This document shows positions 25,570 to 34,851 of a stretch of 64,000 nucleotides of DNA, in pieces. The DNA lies in assembly GCA_028284385.1 (NCBI GenBank), contig JANQRT010000059.1, positions 1 to 64,000 of the forward strand, written 5' to 3'. Source of the stretch: Opitutaceae bacterium (GTDB lineage Bacteria; Verrucomicrobiota; Verrucomicrobiia; Opitutales; Opitutaceae). A program made the position numbers and the translations under genes. Numbering within the stretch: position 1 is the stretch's first letter; every line of letters starts with the position of its first letter. Below the pieces are notes generated by a model, which saw only the letters and a program-made list of their open reading frames with translations, did no database searches and was not told the origin of the DNA.

Positions 25570-28500
25570 ATGAAGGAAGATGTAATTGTGTGCCGCTGGT
25601 TTTTGTGGGCGATTTGGGTGATAACGGCTAGTTCGGGGCAAGCAGCTCAATTCGGATTGTTCACCTATGTGGTGAAAGAGTCTGGCATCGAGATCGTCGA
25701 TTACTCGAAAAGCGCTATCGGCAAAGTCGAGATCCCTTCGACTATCGATGGACGAAATGTTGTTTCCATCGGAGGGAATGCTTTCAACGATTGCGATACA
25801 ATTACCGAAGTCGATCTGCCGCCTACGCTGGAATCCATCGGTCACGCTGCGTTCTTCGACTGCGATGGACTTGAGCAAATTACCGTGCCGGGAAGCGTAA
25901 AAACGATTATTGGCTTCGCCTTTGCCGACTGTGATCGATTGACCGGAATCCATGCTGATCCCTCAAACGCGTTTTTTACAAGCGTCGATGGCGTTCTTTT
26001 CAACAAGGCTAGGGACAGATTGGTGATTTTCCCTGCAGGCCATTCCAGTGAATCCTATTCGGTTCCTGAAGGTGTGACGACTCTTGGGATGGCCTCGTTT
26101 AGAGGCAGCGTTAATTTAGCCAATGTCACAATTCCCAATAGCGTAACCTCAATCGAGTCAGGAGCATTCGGAAATTGTTTCAAGCTGCGTACTGTTGATT
26201 TACCTGGCGGAATTGAAACCATCGAGGATTCTACCTTTTGGAATTGCCGCAGTCTCGAGAGCATTGAGCTGCCTGGCGAGGTAGCCTCAATCGGAATCCG
26301 CGCTTTTAGTTCTTGCGAGAGCCTAACGAAAATTCATATCTCGGCGAAGGTGTCCTCTATTGGTGGTGGCGCCTTGGAAAACTGTCCAAGCCTAACCGAA
26401 ATTAGTGTGGCCTCTGGCAATCCTATTTTCGAAGTTCTAGATGGTGTACTGCTTAGCAAAAGCCCGCAATATCTTTTCAAGTACCCTGCTCAAAAGCATG
26501 ACGGGCAGTACTCCATTCCAGAAGGGGTAACGAGAATCATAGACTACGCGTTCGAGCATGCGACTAAGCTGATAAGCGTTTCGATCCCCGAAGGTGTCAC
26601 CGTCCTCGATTGGGGAGCTTTTAGAAATGCTACCAACTTGTCCGAAGCCATCCTTCCAAGCAGCCTATCCTTCATTCAGAGCGAGGCATTCGAAGGCTGT
26701 TCTAACCTTAGAAGCATCTCGATTCCTGAAGGGGTCGATACGATAAATAGTCGTTCATTCAAGGACTGCGTTGCCCTCGCCAAGATTGCGATTCCGTATG
26801 GAGTCGAATCGATAAGGAGCGAAGCTTTCAAAAATTGCCTAAGCCTGAGTTTCCTCGAACTTCCAAATAGCGTGACATCGATTGGAAGCGGAGCTTTCGA
26901 AGATTGCCAAAGCCTTCGCAGCTTTGGCACGTCCGACGATCTCGCGATTCTCGAATTTGCCACGTTCAGGGGATGTTCCAGCTTAAGCAGTATCGATTTA
27001 TCAGATACACTCACCACTATTGGCAGCAATGTCTTCCAGGATTGCGCCAGTCTTGAGCGCATAGAAATTCCCAAACGCGTGGTCTCACTGGGTTCTTCCG
27101 TTTTTCAAGGTTGCACAAGTCTTTCGGATATCGGCTTGCCTGCTCGTCTCGAATCTATCGGCAACTCTGCCTTTAGGAATTGCATTAGCCTATCGAGTAT
27201 AGAGCTGCCCGATAGGGTCACGGCGATTGAGGCTTTTCTATTTCGAGACTGTTCCAGCCTTGCGAATGTCGCCTATTCAGATGACGCTACTTCGATTGGC
27301 CGCGGGGCATTTTGGGGTTGCTCAAGACTTAGCCATTTCACTATTGCCGATGAGGTGGATCGCATTGAGGACCTTGTATTCAAAGATTGCGCTGCCCTTC
27401 GGAATATCGCTTTGCCATCTCAAGTAAGCTCCATTGGCACATCGGCTTTCGAGGGCTGTTCTAAATTGAGAAGCGTTAGCATGCCTGAAGGGTTGACTAT
27501 TATCGGGGTGCTCGCCCTTTCCGGTTGTTCGAGTCTTCGAAGTCTTCCGCTTCCTCAAAGCCTGACCAGTATTGGCTCTAGCGCCTTTGCTGATTGCAAA
27601 AGTCTCTTGAGCATCGACATCCCAGATGGCGTTGAATCCATCGGTAACTCCGCCTTTTCCGGTTGTTCGAACCTGGCAAGTATAGATCTTCCTTTTGGTC
27701 TAAGCGAACTAGAACGAAATCTCTTCAGAGGATGTGCGAGCCTTGCATCTCTCTCGCTGCCTGAAAGTATCCGTTCGATCAGTACACGAGCCTTTTCAGA
27801 CTGTTCAAGTCTTGAATCGATCTCGATTCCCCATGGCGTGACGTCTATCGAAGACTACTTATTCAGCGCATGCGACAGCTTGAAAAGTGTGGAGATACCT
27901 GAAAGTGTCGCATCTATTGAAATTGGGGCCTTTTTCGATTGCGATAGCCTGATTAACCTCAATTTGCCAGCAGGGCTGGCCTCGATCCACAAAACTGCGT
28001 TTAATGGATGTAGCAACCTTGAGAGTATCTATGTTGCTCCAGGGAGTACTGCCTATGCAAGTGTTGAAGGCGTCTTGTTTGATCAGCATTTGAGTCGTCT
28101 TATCAAGTACCCTCCGGGCAAAGCCAAGACGATCTATTCTGTCCCTAGTCACACTCAGACCATCGAGCATTATGCGTTTTATGATAGCGACCGTCTCACT
28201 GAAGTTTCTATTCCAATAGGGGTGGAAAGCATTGGCGACGCAGCCTTTTCCAGATGCGACAAGATAGCGGTATTTGAAATACCGGAGAGTGTTGATTTCA
28301 TTAGCTCGAGTGCTTTCTGGCGATGCGCGAGCCTAAGAAGCCTTAGAGTCAGCTCGGATAATCCGCATTATCACGACATTGATGGGACCTTAATTCTATC
28401 GCGTAACAATACTTTGCATACGTATCCAATGGGAAGAGACAATACACTCTATGCTATTCCCGATAGTGTGATATCAATTGGATATGGAGCATTTATCGAC

Positions 28501-29643
28501 TGCCAGAATCTGAAAAGCGTTTCGATTCATAATGGGATTGTCTCAATTGGCGGATTCGCCTTCAGCGGTTGTTCAAATCTGGCCAGTATCGAGGTTCCAG
28601 GAAACGTTGAGACCATTGGGAACTATTCCTTTAGCAACTGCGTTGAGTTAGATTCTGTTTTTCTACAAGAAGGAGTTGCTACCATTGGCGATCATGCCTT
28701 CAGCGGTTGCTCCAGCTTAAGGACCGTTGAGATTCCCAGTTCTCTGAGAAAGATTGGCGATTCCTCCTTCATGAGTTGCATCAATCTCGAAAGCCTAGCT
28801 ATTCCGGGGAATGTGGATCTGATTGGTAACAATGCCTTCAGTGGCTGTTCTGGTCTTGTCAGTGTGGCAATTGAGGAGGGAGTAACTGTTGTAGGGAATA
28901 GCGCATTTAGCAGTTGCTCTAGCCTTGAGAGGCTCATTATCCCTGGCACGGTCGCCACCATTGAATCATATGCATTCTCTCATTGTCGTAATCTTCAGAA
29001 TGTCGTCATTTCATCCGGTGTCGAATCAATCATGCGCTATGCTTTCTATGCATGTAGTCGTTTGAAAAGCATTACGATTCCGGCTAGTATATTATTCCTC
29101 GGATACGATGCATTCAGGCATTGCGATAGCCTCGAGTTCGTCTATTTCTTGGGAGCTCCTCCCTTGGTTTTTGATGACGTTACGTTTGGCAAAGCGTCTC
29201 CCAATCTCGTGCATTATGACGACTTCGGAGGCTTCAATACCTGGGAATGGAGAGACTTCGCTACTATTAGCATGGGTCCTGTTCCAGGAGACGATTTTGG
29301 TCCATCTCGGCAGACTCGGTGGCTGATCGAAAATAAGCTGCCATACGATACCCACATGGTGGGTCCTCTTGTTGTATCGTACGCTTTGAGGCTTGCTCCG
29401 GGCGAGCAAAGCGGCCCAACCCTTATCTCTTATGGCGGTACTCAAATAGTATACCAGTATTATAGTGGACGTGAAGATATCGTCTATATTTTCGAATCAA
29501 GCGAGAATCTTAAGGACTGGACTGCTGAGGGGGTTGCGATATCAGACCTTGATCCCGATGGATTGCGAACGGCATCTATTGCCATTGACGGCGACGAAAA
29601 CGTGTTCGTGCGGCTTAGACTGGAGAATATGGGCGACAGCTAG
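25570..29643 (+). CDS. giant secreted BspA-type leucine-rich-repeat protein
   Basis: 1357 residues. An N-terminal signal peptide (about 1-27, ending SSGQAAQ) leads into an array of LRR_5/BspA repeats of about 23 residues filling residues about 45-1210. The consensus is SIGxxAFxxCxSLxSIxIPxxVT, with a buried Cys in most units. Some repeats are interrupted by a longer unit containing VDGVLF or IDGTLIL and KYP or TYP, a pattern common in BspA proteins. The last 150 residues are not repeats and end in a beta-rich domain (IVYIFESSENLKDWTAEG) seen at the ends of Verrucomicrobiota exported proteins. No cell-wall anchor or membrane helix. Probably surface or secreted, binding protein or carbohydrate; function unknown. 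It stands alone on the plus strand between pse genes. Confidence 0.8.
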   Translation: MKEDVIVCRWFLWAIWVITASSGQAAQFGLFTYVVKESGIEIVDYSKSAIGKVEIPSTIDGRNVVSIGGNAFNDCDTITEVDLPPTLESIGHAAFFDCDGLEQITVPGSVKTIIGFAFADCDRLTGIHADPSNAFFTSVDGVLFNKARDRLVIFPAGHSSESYSVPEGVTTLGMASFRGSVNLANVTIPNSVTSIESGAFGNCFKLRTVDLPGGIETIEDSTFWNCRSLESIELPGEVASIGIRAFSSCESLTKIHISAKVSSIGGGALENCPSLTEISVASGNPIFEVLDGVLLSKSPQYLFKYPAQKHDGQYSIPEGVTRIIDYAFEHATKLISVSIPEGVTVLDWGAFRNATNLSEAILPSSLSFIQSEAFEGCSNLRSISIPEGVDTINSRSFKDCVALAKIAIPYGVESIRSEAFKNCLSLSFLELPNSVTSIGSGAFEDCQSLRSFGTSDDLAILEFATFRGCSSLSSIDLSDTLTTIGSNVFQDCASLERIEIPKRVVSLGSSVFQGCTSLSDIGLPARLESIGNSAFRNCISLSSIELPDRVTAIEAFLFRDCSSLANVAYSDDATSIGRGAFWGCSRLSHFTIADEVDRIEDLVFKDCAALRNIALPSQVSSIGTSAFEGCSKLRSVSMPEGLTIIGVLALSGCSSLRSLPLPQSLTSIGSSAFADCKSLLSIDIPDGVESIGNSAFSGCSNLASIDLPFGLSELERNLFRGCASLASLSLPESIRSISTRAFSDCSSLESISIPHGVTSIEDYLFSACDSLKSVEIPESVASIEIGAFFDCDSLINLNLPAGLASIHKTAFNGCSNLESIYVAPGSTAYASVEGVLFDQHLSRLIKYPPGKAKTIYSVPSHTQTIEHYAFYDSDRLTEVSIPIGVESIGDAAFSRCDKIAVFEIPESVDFISSSAFWRCASLRSLRVSSDNPHYHDIDGTLILSRNNTLHTYPMGRDNTLYAIPDSVISIGYGAFIDCQNLKSVSIHNGIVSIGGFAFSGCSNLASIEVPGNVETIGNYSFSNCVELDSVFLQEGVATIGDHAFSGCSSLRTVEIPSSLRKIGDSSFMSCINLESLAIPGNVDLIGNNAFSGCSGLVSVAIEEGVTVVGNSAFSSCSSLERLIIPGTVATIESYAFSHCRNLQNVVISSGVESIMRYAFYACSRLKSITIPASILFLGYDAFRHCDSLEFVYFLGAPPLVFDDVTFGKASPNLVHYDDFGGFNTWEWRDFATISMGPVPGDDFGPSRQTRWLIENKLPYDTHMVGPLVVSYALRLAPGEQSGPTLISYGGTQIVYQYYSGREDIVYIFESSENLKDWTAEGVAISDLDPDGLRTASIAIDGDENVFVRLRLENMGDS

Positions 29644-29960
29644 CATAAGCTATTAAGATCGGGTCTTAAAAATTATAATTGTATCTACATCCCTATGCAT
29701 TTCGAGTATTTAGAATGATCTGAAGAAAAAGCCTTATTCTAGATTTTTTATTATACTTAATCATCCTCTGAAGGGTTCATCAAATAATCGAAACCTTCAC
29801 CTCGAGCGAAAAAGACCTATGCGAATGTTGATACAAAGGGTGGTAGATCGTGTTCTGCAGGCAATGAGCTATCTATTAAAGCTTCGCCATTCTTTGTGAG
29901 ATCATTCAATCTCTTTTTTTGGACAATACGTTTAGTATTCCGCAATCCACCGAAAAGGCT
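29644..29960. other. non-coding AT-rich stretch
   Basis: No convincing gene is seen. A weak TTAAGA-TCGGG-TCTTAA hairpin followed by AAAATT just after the LRR gene may help end its transcript. The rest is AT-rich. Confidence 0.4.
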
Positions 29961-30250
29961 ATGATAGAATCGATCGACAAATTTATAGAGCAAGGAGATG
30001 TCCAGGGCGCGGCTTCGTTCATTTCAAAGGCCTTGTAAGAGGGATCGATTTTCAAGGCAGGGATTCTTTTTCGCCAATGTTCTGGCGCTCGCCGCGAATT
30101 GGGGAGACATTAGTCGTCTCCTTCCTGCGAATACAAATTCCTTGTTAACTTCCGGCTGGCTGAATTCTCTGGCAGCTGGTCGCCCCCTTGATTCGGAAAA
30201 AATTCCAATTCCTTGGTTCACTTATCCTGCAACTTCGCTGATGGCGTTAG
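29961..30250 (+). pseudogene. remnant of a broken gene, methyltransferase-like fragment
   Basis: A short frame from 29961 reads MIESIDKFIEQGDVQGAASF and stops at 30038. A second frame then carries FFANVLALAANWGDISR, then NSLLTSGWLNSLAAGRPLD and IPIPWFTYPATSLM, a protein-like stretch resembling the region before the catalytic domain of some FkbM/SAM-dependent methyltransferases (the PWFTYPA element). It ends abruptly at the 3' end of pseI, which lies on the other strand; the open frame beyond 30250 is only antisense to pseI. The likely reading is a glycosylation-related gene truncated by rearrangement and split by a frameshift. The family call is tentative. Confidence 0.45.
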
Positions 30251-31291
30251 CTAGCGAATATCGGCCGCTTTCAATGCATGACCCGGCTCAAGATCCCTTG
30301 ACGCTTTTTTCCCAAGAGTGGCCTTCCACAACCTGGGGTCTAGTCCAAGTGCTGGCCTAATTATTTTCAGGTTCTTTTCGGAGAGAGTTTCGCCTTTCTC
30401 TATCGGAATTGAAACGTATATGGATCTTCGATACTTTGTCTGAGCATCGTCCTGATCTGTCTTCCCGATAATACTATCCCCCAGGGAGCTAGCGACCATT
30501 TTGATTTGCTTTATCATCTCGGCAAGCTCATCAGGCTCTAGAGAAAACGCTGAATCGACGCCGTTTCTATTGCGATCGTCGGTTACATGCTTTTCAATGA
30601 CCCTCGCTCCTAAGGCAGTAGCTGCCAATGCGACTTCATTTGTTAGGCAATGATCTGATAAGCCTACAGAGTATCCAAAAGTTTGTTGCAACGATTGCAT
30701 GGAATTTAGATGAAAGCCCTTCGGATCGCTTGGATACGAGCTAACGCACTTTAAAAGGATGATATCAGGGCATCCGTTTGACTTTAGGGTCCCAATCGCC
30801 TCGGCAATCTCGCTTTCAGTGGCCATTCCGGTGCTTAGGATTACCGGCTTTGCAGTTCGGGCTATTTTCTTCAGCAGTGGAATATGGGTCAGCTCAAAAG
30901 AAGACACCTTGTAGATTTCCGGATCGATCTGATCTTCGAGGAAATCCACTCCCTCCTCATCGAAAGGAGTGCTGAAAAGCGATATGCCCAATTCGTCCGC
31001 TAGTTCCTTCAATGGGCGATGCCATTCATAGGGTGTGCAAGCTTTTTGATATAGATCGTAAAGTAGCTGACCTTTCCAGGGTCCTGAATCGACACGAAAT
31101 TCCGGCTTGTCGATTGGAAGTGCCAATGAGTCCGGAGTGTACGTCTGAAGTTTGATCGCATCGGCTCCAGCTATAGCCGATTCTTGTATTATTTTTTTGG
31201 CTACATCGAAGTCTTGGCGGTGATTTCCCGATAGTTCTGCCACAATAACCGGAGGCTTATCGAAATCATGAATACGTTCGATCAGGCTCAT
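30251..31291 (-). CDS. pseI: pseudaminic acid synthase PseI
   Basis: 346 residues of the NeuB/PseI family. The N-terminal TIM barrel has IVAELSGNHRQDFDVAKKII, ADAIKLQTYTPDSLALP, STPFDEEGVDFLE, KVSSFELTHIPLL and VILSTGMATESEI, and the C-terminal SAF (antifreeze-like) domain spans about 285-346. It condenses 2,4-diacetamido-2,4,6-trideoxy-altrose with phosphoenolpyruvate to give pseudaminic acid. The SFELTH and pse neighbours favour PseI over NeuB or LegI. It lies 17 bp after pseB on the same strand and forms a pair with it. Confidence 0.9.
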   Translation of the reverse strand: MSLIERIHDFDKPPVIVAELSGNHRQDFDVAKKIIQESAIAGADAIKLQTYTPDSLALPIDKPEFRVDSGPWKGQLLYDLYQKACTPYEWHRPLKELADELGISLFSTPFDEEGVDFLEDQIDPEIYKVSSFELTHIPLLKKIARTAKPVILSTGMATESEIAEAIGTLKSNGCPDIILLKCVSSYPSDPKGFHLNSMQSLQQTFGYSVGLSDHCLTNEVALAATALGARVIEKHVTDDRNRNGVDSAFSLEPDELAEMIKQIKMVASSLGDSIIGKTDQDDAQTKYRRSIYVSIPIEKGETLSEKNLKIIRPALGLDPRLWKATLGKKASRDLEPGHALKAADIR

Positions 31292-31308
31292 GGCTGGCTT
31301 CTTTAGGG

Positions 31309-32304
31309 CTAAACTAGCTTGCTCTCCTGGAATCCGCTAATCAGTTCTTTGATTTCCTGGATGGTAAGTCGCTCAGGATTGCTGAAGCTGTCGTACCCGA
31401 ATCCCTCCTTGCATTTCTTTCCTCGATGTTTTTTGGGCTTATACTCCCAGAATGGAAGCGAAGGGTGAATGATGAATCTCTCCTTCTGTTCCACTGTGTA
31501 CATCGCTTCATCTGTCGGAACCAGCGCTTCATGGAGTTTTTCTCCCGGTCTCAGTCCCACAATTTCCATTTTGCAGTCCGGAGCAATGGCTTCTGCTAGA
31601 TCGCCCAGAGAACAGCTAGGCATCTTGGGAATGAATATTTCGCCGCCCGTCATATCCTTCAAGGATTGGAGAGCGAACTTAACGCCGTTGCCAATGGTAA
31701 TTAAAAAGCGGGTCATTTCCGGCTTAGTCACGGTTATCTTTCCTTTCTCTTTCTGCTTTAGGAAAATGGGGATCACTGATCCGCGACTTCCGACGACGTT
31801 GCCGTAGCGCACCACGGAAAAACGCGTTTCCTGCTTCCCGCTATAGCTGTTTCCCGCTATGAAGATCTTGTCAGAGCAAAGTTTGGTGGCTCCGTAGAGA
31901 TTTACCGGATTCACCGCTTTGTCAGTGCTCAAAGCTATGACCTGCCTGACATTCGCGCTTAGGGCTGCATCCACCACATTCATGGCGCCGTTGATATTCG
32001 TCTTAATAAACTCGTGCGGATTATACTCCGCGGCTGGCACTTGTTTCAGGGCGGCAGCGTGGATGACGTAGTCGACGCCTGCCATAGCTCTTTCCAAACG
32101 ATTCCGGTCGCGGACGTCTCCTAAAAAGAAGCGCAAGGCCTTGCTCGTGAAGCATGGTTTTGCAGCCATCTCGGACTGCTTTAATTCGTCGCGAGAAAAA
32201 ATAATGACCTTGCCAGGGTTGTATTTCTTGAGGAGTTCCCAGGCGCAACGTTGCCCGAAGGAGCCAGTGCCGCCGGTGATGAGGATTGTTGAGCCTTCAA
32301 GCAT
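31309..32304 (-). CDS. pseB: UDP-GlcNAc 4,6-dehydratase (inverting) PseB
   Basis: 331 residues of the FlaA1/PseB short-chain dehydrogenase family. ILITGGTGSFGQRC (residues about 7-20) binds NADP; HAAALKQVPAAEYNP and NLYGATKLCSDK, with the family's Tyr-x-x-x-Lys, form the active site. MTRFLITIGNGVKFAL and KMPSCSLGDLAEA are typical of PseB. It makes UDP-4-keto-6-deoxy-N-acetyl-altrosamine, the first step to pseudaminic acid. It is first in the pseB-pseI transcript, reading away from the sigma54 regulator gene. The C-terminal extension with KPKKHRGKKCKEGFGYDS is also typical of the family. Confidence 0.92.
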   Translation of the reverse strand: MLEGSTILITGGTGSFGQRCAWELLKKYNPGKVIIFSRDELKQSEMAAKPCFTSKALRFFLGDVRDRNRLERAMAGVDYVIHAAALKQVPAAEYNPHEFIKTNINGAMNVVDAALSANVRQVIALSTDKAVNPVNLYGATKLCSDKIFIAGNSYSGKQETRFSVVRYGNVVGSRGSVIPIFLKQKEKGKITVTKPEMTRFLITIGNGVKFALQSLKDMTGGEIFIPKMPSCSLGDLAEAIAPDCKMEIVGLRPGEKLHEALVPTDEAMYTVEQKERFIIHPSLPFWEYKPKKHRGKKCKEGFGYDSFSNPERLTIQEIKELISGFQESKLV

Positions 32305-32512
32305 GTAAATAGTATGTAATGTGGGGATACTTTGGGGATTTAGCTAGCAGCTGAGTGGAGTTTGCAGCTTGATCGGTACATCTTTGAGTTGAAATTTACA
32401 ATTTAGGCTTTCGAAATTGTTTCAATCATCTTCTAAATCGGTACAGTAGGAAGCTCGAACCGACCTGTGGTCCTAAATTTTATTTCCCAAACATTTCCAT
32501 ACGGCTCCTTTT
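32305..32512. promoter_or_regulatory. divergent promoter region between pseB and the sigma54 regulator gene
   Basis: This 208-bp gap serves both transcripts. ATCGGTACA occurs twice on the plus strand (about 32373 and 32436), so the minus strand reads ACCGAT twice, which resembles the sigma28 -10 core. No -35 with proper spacing is present: TAAA lies 17 bases from one copy, two too many. No sigma54 -24/-12 pair was found. Confidence 0.3.
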
Positions 32513-34036
32513 ATGACTGTAGAACGGATTCTCATCCTTGACGATGAGCTCATCATCAGGAAAGCCCTCGAAGAGCAGTTGCGTAGAAAGCGGTATTCCG
32601 TTTGCAGCGTGTCTACGCTCAAGGAAGCTGAAGAGCATCTTCTGAAGGACGAATTCGACTTGCTCTTCGTCGACGTTCATCTGCCGGACGGCATGGGCAC
32701 CGACCTTCTTGAACGCGTTTCTCAGATTCCGAATTCTCCTCTCGTCGCAATCATTACGGGAAATGGAACGATTGAATCCGCTGTTAAATGCATGCAGGAG
32801 GGAGCTTTCGATTACATCATCAAACCTTTCTCTTCTTCGCAGATCGACGTGTTGATGAAAAAGGCTCAAAACTATCGGCAGCTGGTAAAGGTGAACCAGT
32901 TCTTCACTAAAGAGAGTGTGGAGAGCGCGGAGATTATCGGGAAAAGCGGCCCTGTCCTTCAGCTTCGAGAGATGATTTCAAAAGTCGCTCCGACTGAAGC
33001 TACCGTCCTGATAAATGGAGAAAACGGGACTGGCAAAGAGCTTGTGGCCAACGAGCTTCATCGCTGCAGTTCACGAAAGGATGCGCCTTTCATTCGCGTC
33101 AATTGCGCGGCAGTGTCCGAGTCGCTTATCGAGAGCGAATTCTTCGGTCATGAGAAGGGGGCCTATACGGGTGCCATGCAGCGCCGGGAAGGTCGATTCG
33201 AGTTGGCGGATGGCGGAACCATTCTACTCGACGAGATAAGTGAAATCTCGCCCAAACTGCAGGCCAAGCTCCTCAGGGTCTTGCAGGAAAGGGAGTTCGA
33301 GCGCGTAGGCGGCAATAAGACGATTAAGGTAGATGTGAGAGTCATTGCCACCACCAATCGGGATCTGGTTAAATGCGTCGAAAAAGGGGATTTTCGACAG
33401 GATCTTTTCTATCGGTTGAATGTATTCCCTATTCAAGTACCAGCTTTAAGAGAGAGATCAGGCGATATTCTATTGCTGGCCAAGAATTTCGCTCAGCGTT
33501 TCGCGCGAAAGCATGGCTCTAAGATCAAAGGTTTCCAAGACGACGCAATTCGAGCCCTCGAAGTCCATTCCTGGCCTGGGAATGTGCGCGAACTACAAAA
33601 TACGATCGAGCGTTCGGTGATTTTGACGGAGTCAGATGGAAAAATCAGCGCTGCCTCGCTTGGTTTGGTGCCAATGCAGTTGAATGTGCCTGCCTACTCT
33701 CAGAACCAGGAGGCGGTTCCGTCATTTCAGCCTTCAGTTCCCGAATACGTTAGCGCTGGCGGCGGTCATCCAGCTTATCAAGGCGCAGCGACCGCTTCCT
33801 CAAGTCTGGCAAGCGCCGCTCCTGCTTCTAGCGAAACCTCCTTTCGAAGCTTTAGCGAAGATGAAAGTCCGCTGCCGCTAGAGGAAATCGAGAAGCAGCA
33901 TATTCTAGTTACTTTGGAGTCTACTGATGGAAATCGAACCAAGGCAGCCAAACTGCTTGGCATCAGTATTCGTACGCTTCGTAACAAGCTTGCCGCCTAT
34001 CGGAAAGACGGCGAATTCATCCCAGGAGAGGAGTAG
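32513..34036 (+). CDS. sigma54-dependent response regulator (FlrC/NtrC class)
   Basis: 507 residues in three domains. The receiver (1-120) has the acidic pair D10/D11, phosphoacceptor D54 (FVDVHLPDG) and the KPF lysine near 104. The AAA+ domain (about 140-385) has Walker A GENGTGKE, the sigma54-contact loop GAYTGA near 217-222 and Walker B TILLDEIS. After a Ser/Ala/Pro-rich linker, a Fis-type helix-turn-helix near 470-500 (NRTKAAKLLGISIRTLRNKL) ends the protein. It should activate RNA polymerase with sigma54 when phosphorylated. Location between pse and chemotaxis genes suggests control of class II/III flagellar genes, as FlrC or FlgR do elsewhere. Its kinase is not in the window. Confidence 0.88.
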   Translation: MTVERILILDDELIIRKALEEQLRRKRYSVCSVSTLKEAEEHLLKDEFDLLFVDVHLPDGMGTDLLERVSQIPNSPLVAIITGNGTIESAVKCMQEGAFDYIIKPFSSSQIDVLMKKAQNYRQLVKVNQFFTKESVESAEIIGKSGPVLQLREMISKVAPTEATVLINGENGTGKELVANELHRCSSRKDAPFIRVNCAAVSESLIESEFFGHEKGAYTGAMQRREGRFELADGGTILLDEISEISPKLQAKLLRVLQEREFERVGGNKTIKVDVRVIATTNRDLVKCVEKGDFRQDLFYRLNVFPIQVPALRERSGDILLLAKNFAQRFARKHGSKIKGFQDDAIRALEVHSWPGNVRELQNTIERSVILTESDGKISAASLGLVPMQLNVPAYSQNQEAVPSFQPSVPEYVSAGGGHPAYQGAATASSSLASAAPASSETSFRSFSEDESPLPLEEIEKQHILVTLESTDGNRTKAAKLLGISIRTLRNKLAAYRKDGEFIPGEE

Positions 34037-34138
34037 ATTTTCTTGGGTTGCGAGAGCTCGCTCGCTCTTCTCGCCTAATCCTTCGATCTCGGTTGCTGTA
34101 GTGGAGGAGTAACTTCTATAGGGGTACCTTCAAACGGA

Positions 34139-34169
34139 TTTCGTAAAATGATTATCTCATTTTACGAAA
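34139..34169. repeat. 13-bp perfect inverted repeat between regulator and cheX genes
   Basis: TTTCGTAAAATGA and TCATTTTACGAAA form a perfect 13-bp stem around TTATC. No T-run follows on the plus strand, so it is a weak terminator candidate; it could instead be an operator or a DNA cruciform site. It lies about 100 bp after the regulator stop and 130 bp before cheX. Confidence 0.6.
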
Positions 34170-34298
34170 ATGGATTCCCGAAGTCTTGGCCCTCCGTGAT
34201 TTTCAGCAGAAAGCTTCGGTTTTCGGACTCTTGTGAGGAAATTCCTGCTAAACCTTTCAGTGGGAAGAACGATATACATCTAGAGCCCACGTATTCTC

Positions 34299-34838
34299 AT
34301 GCAACAGACTTTCCCCATTTCAGATCAGGAACTCGAAGCGCTAGCCGTAAATGCGGTGAGTAGCGTCTTCAACACGATGTTGGAATCCGAGGCGAATCTG
34401 CGTGAGGCTCTCAAGGTCGACGATAACTCCATCGAAGAGGGAATGCAGCTTCCTATCGACACTTCTCAAATACTTTTGGCTGGCACCGTTGGCTTCATTG
34501 GCAACCTGACCGGCATCATCTATATTTTCATGGATCTCCCATTGGCCATGAAAACGACATGCAAGCTCCTAGGTTTTGAGCCTGACGAAGTTGAAGAAGA
34601 GGGCCATGAGACGGTCAACGACGCCATCGGCGAACTTACCAACATGATTGTCGGCACCTTCAAAAACGACCTCAGCAACAAAGGCTATGAGTGCCGCATG
34701 ACCATTCCCTCAATTCTTCGCGGGTCGAACTATACGATCGAGCCAGCGGAGGCCGCTCTAAGGCGAATTTTTAAATTCGACTGCGAAGGCAGTTCCTTCG
34801 TGCTCGATATTCTCATTAAAGAAGAAGACGAAGTTTAA
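34299..34838 (+). CDS. cheX: CheX-like chemotaxis phosphatase
   Basis: 179 residues of the CheC/CheX/FliY phosphatase superfamily. The segment DAIGELTNMIVGTFKND holds one ExxN active-site motif (Glu and Asn near 111 and 114), as in CheX, which has a single such helix. FIGNLTGIIYIFMDL upstream is the matching beta-sheet part. CheX removes phosphate from CheY-P. It is followed at 13 bp by a gene for a double receiver protein, a likely partner or substrate. An alternative is a CheX-fold regulatory protein without activity, but the motif is intact. Confidence 0.85.
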   Translation: MQQTFPISDQELEALAVNAVSSVFNTMLESEANLREALKVDDNSIEEGMQLPIDTSQILLAGTVGFIGNLTGIIYIFMDLPLAMKTTCKLLGFEPDEVEEEGHETVNDAIGELTNMIVGTFKNDLSNKGYECRMTIPSILRGSNYTIEPAEAALRRIFKFDCEGSSFVLDILIKEEDEV

Positions 34839-34851
34839 AGTTTAAGCAGCC

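Noticed and set aside
25570..29643. Regular DNA repeats considered as CRISPR or satellite
   Set aside because: The repeats are coding, about 23 codons long, diverged, and keep one open frame with LRR consensus.
29998..30360. A 120-residue open frame taken as an intact gene
   Set aside because: Its second half is antisense to the pseI C-terminus and it lacks a credible start; only the first part looks like old coding sequence.
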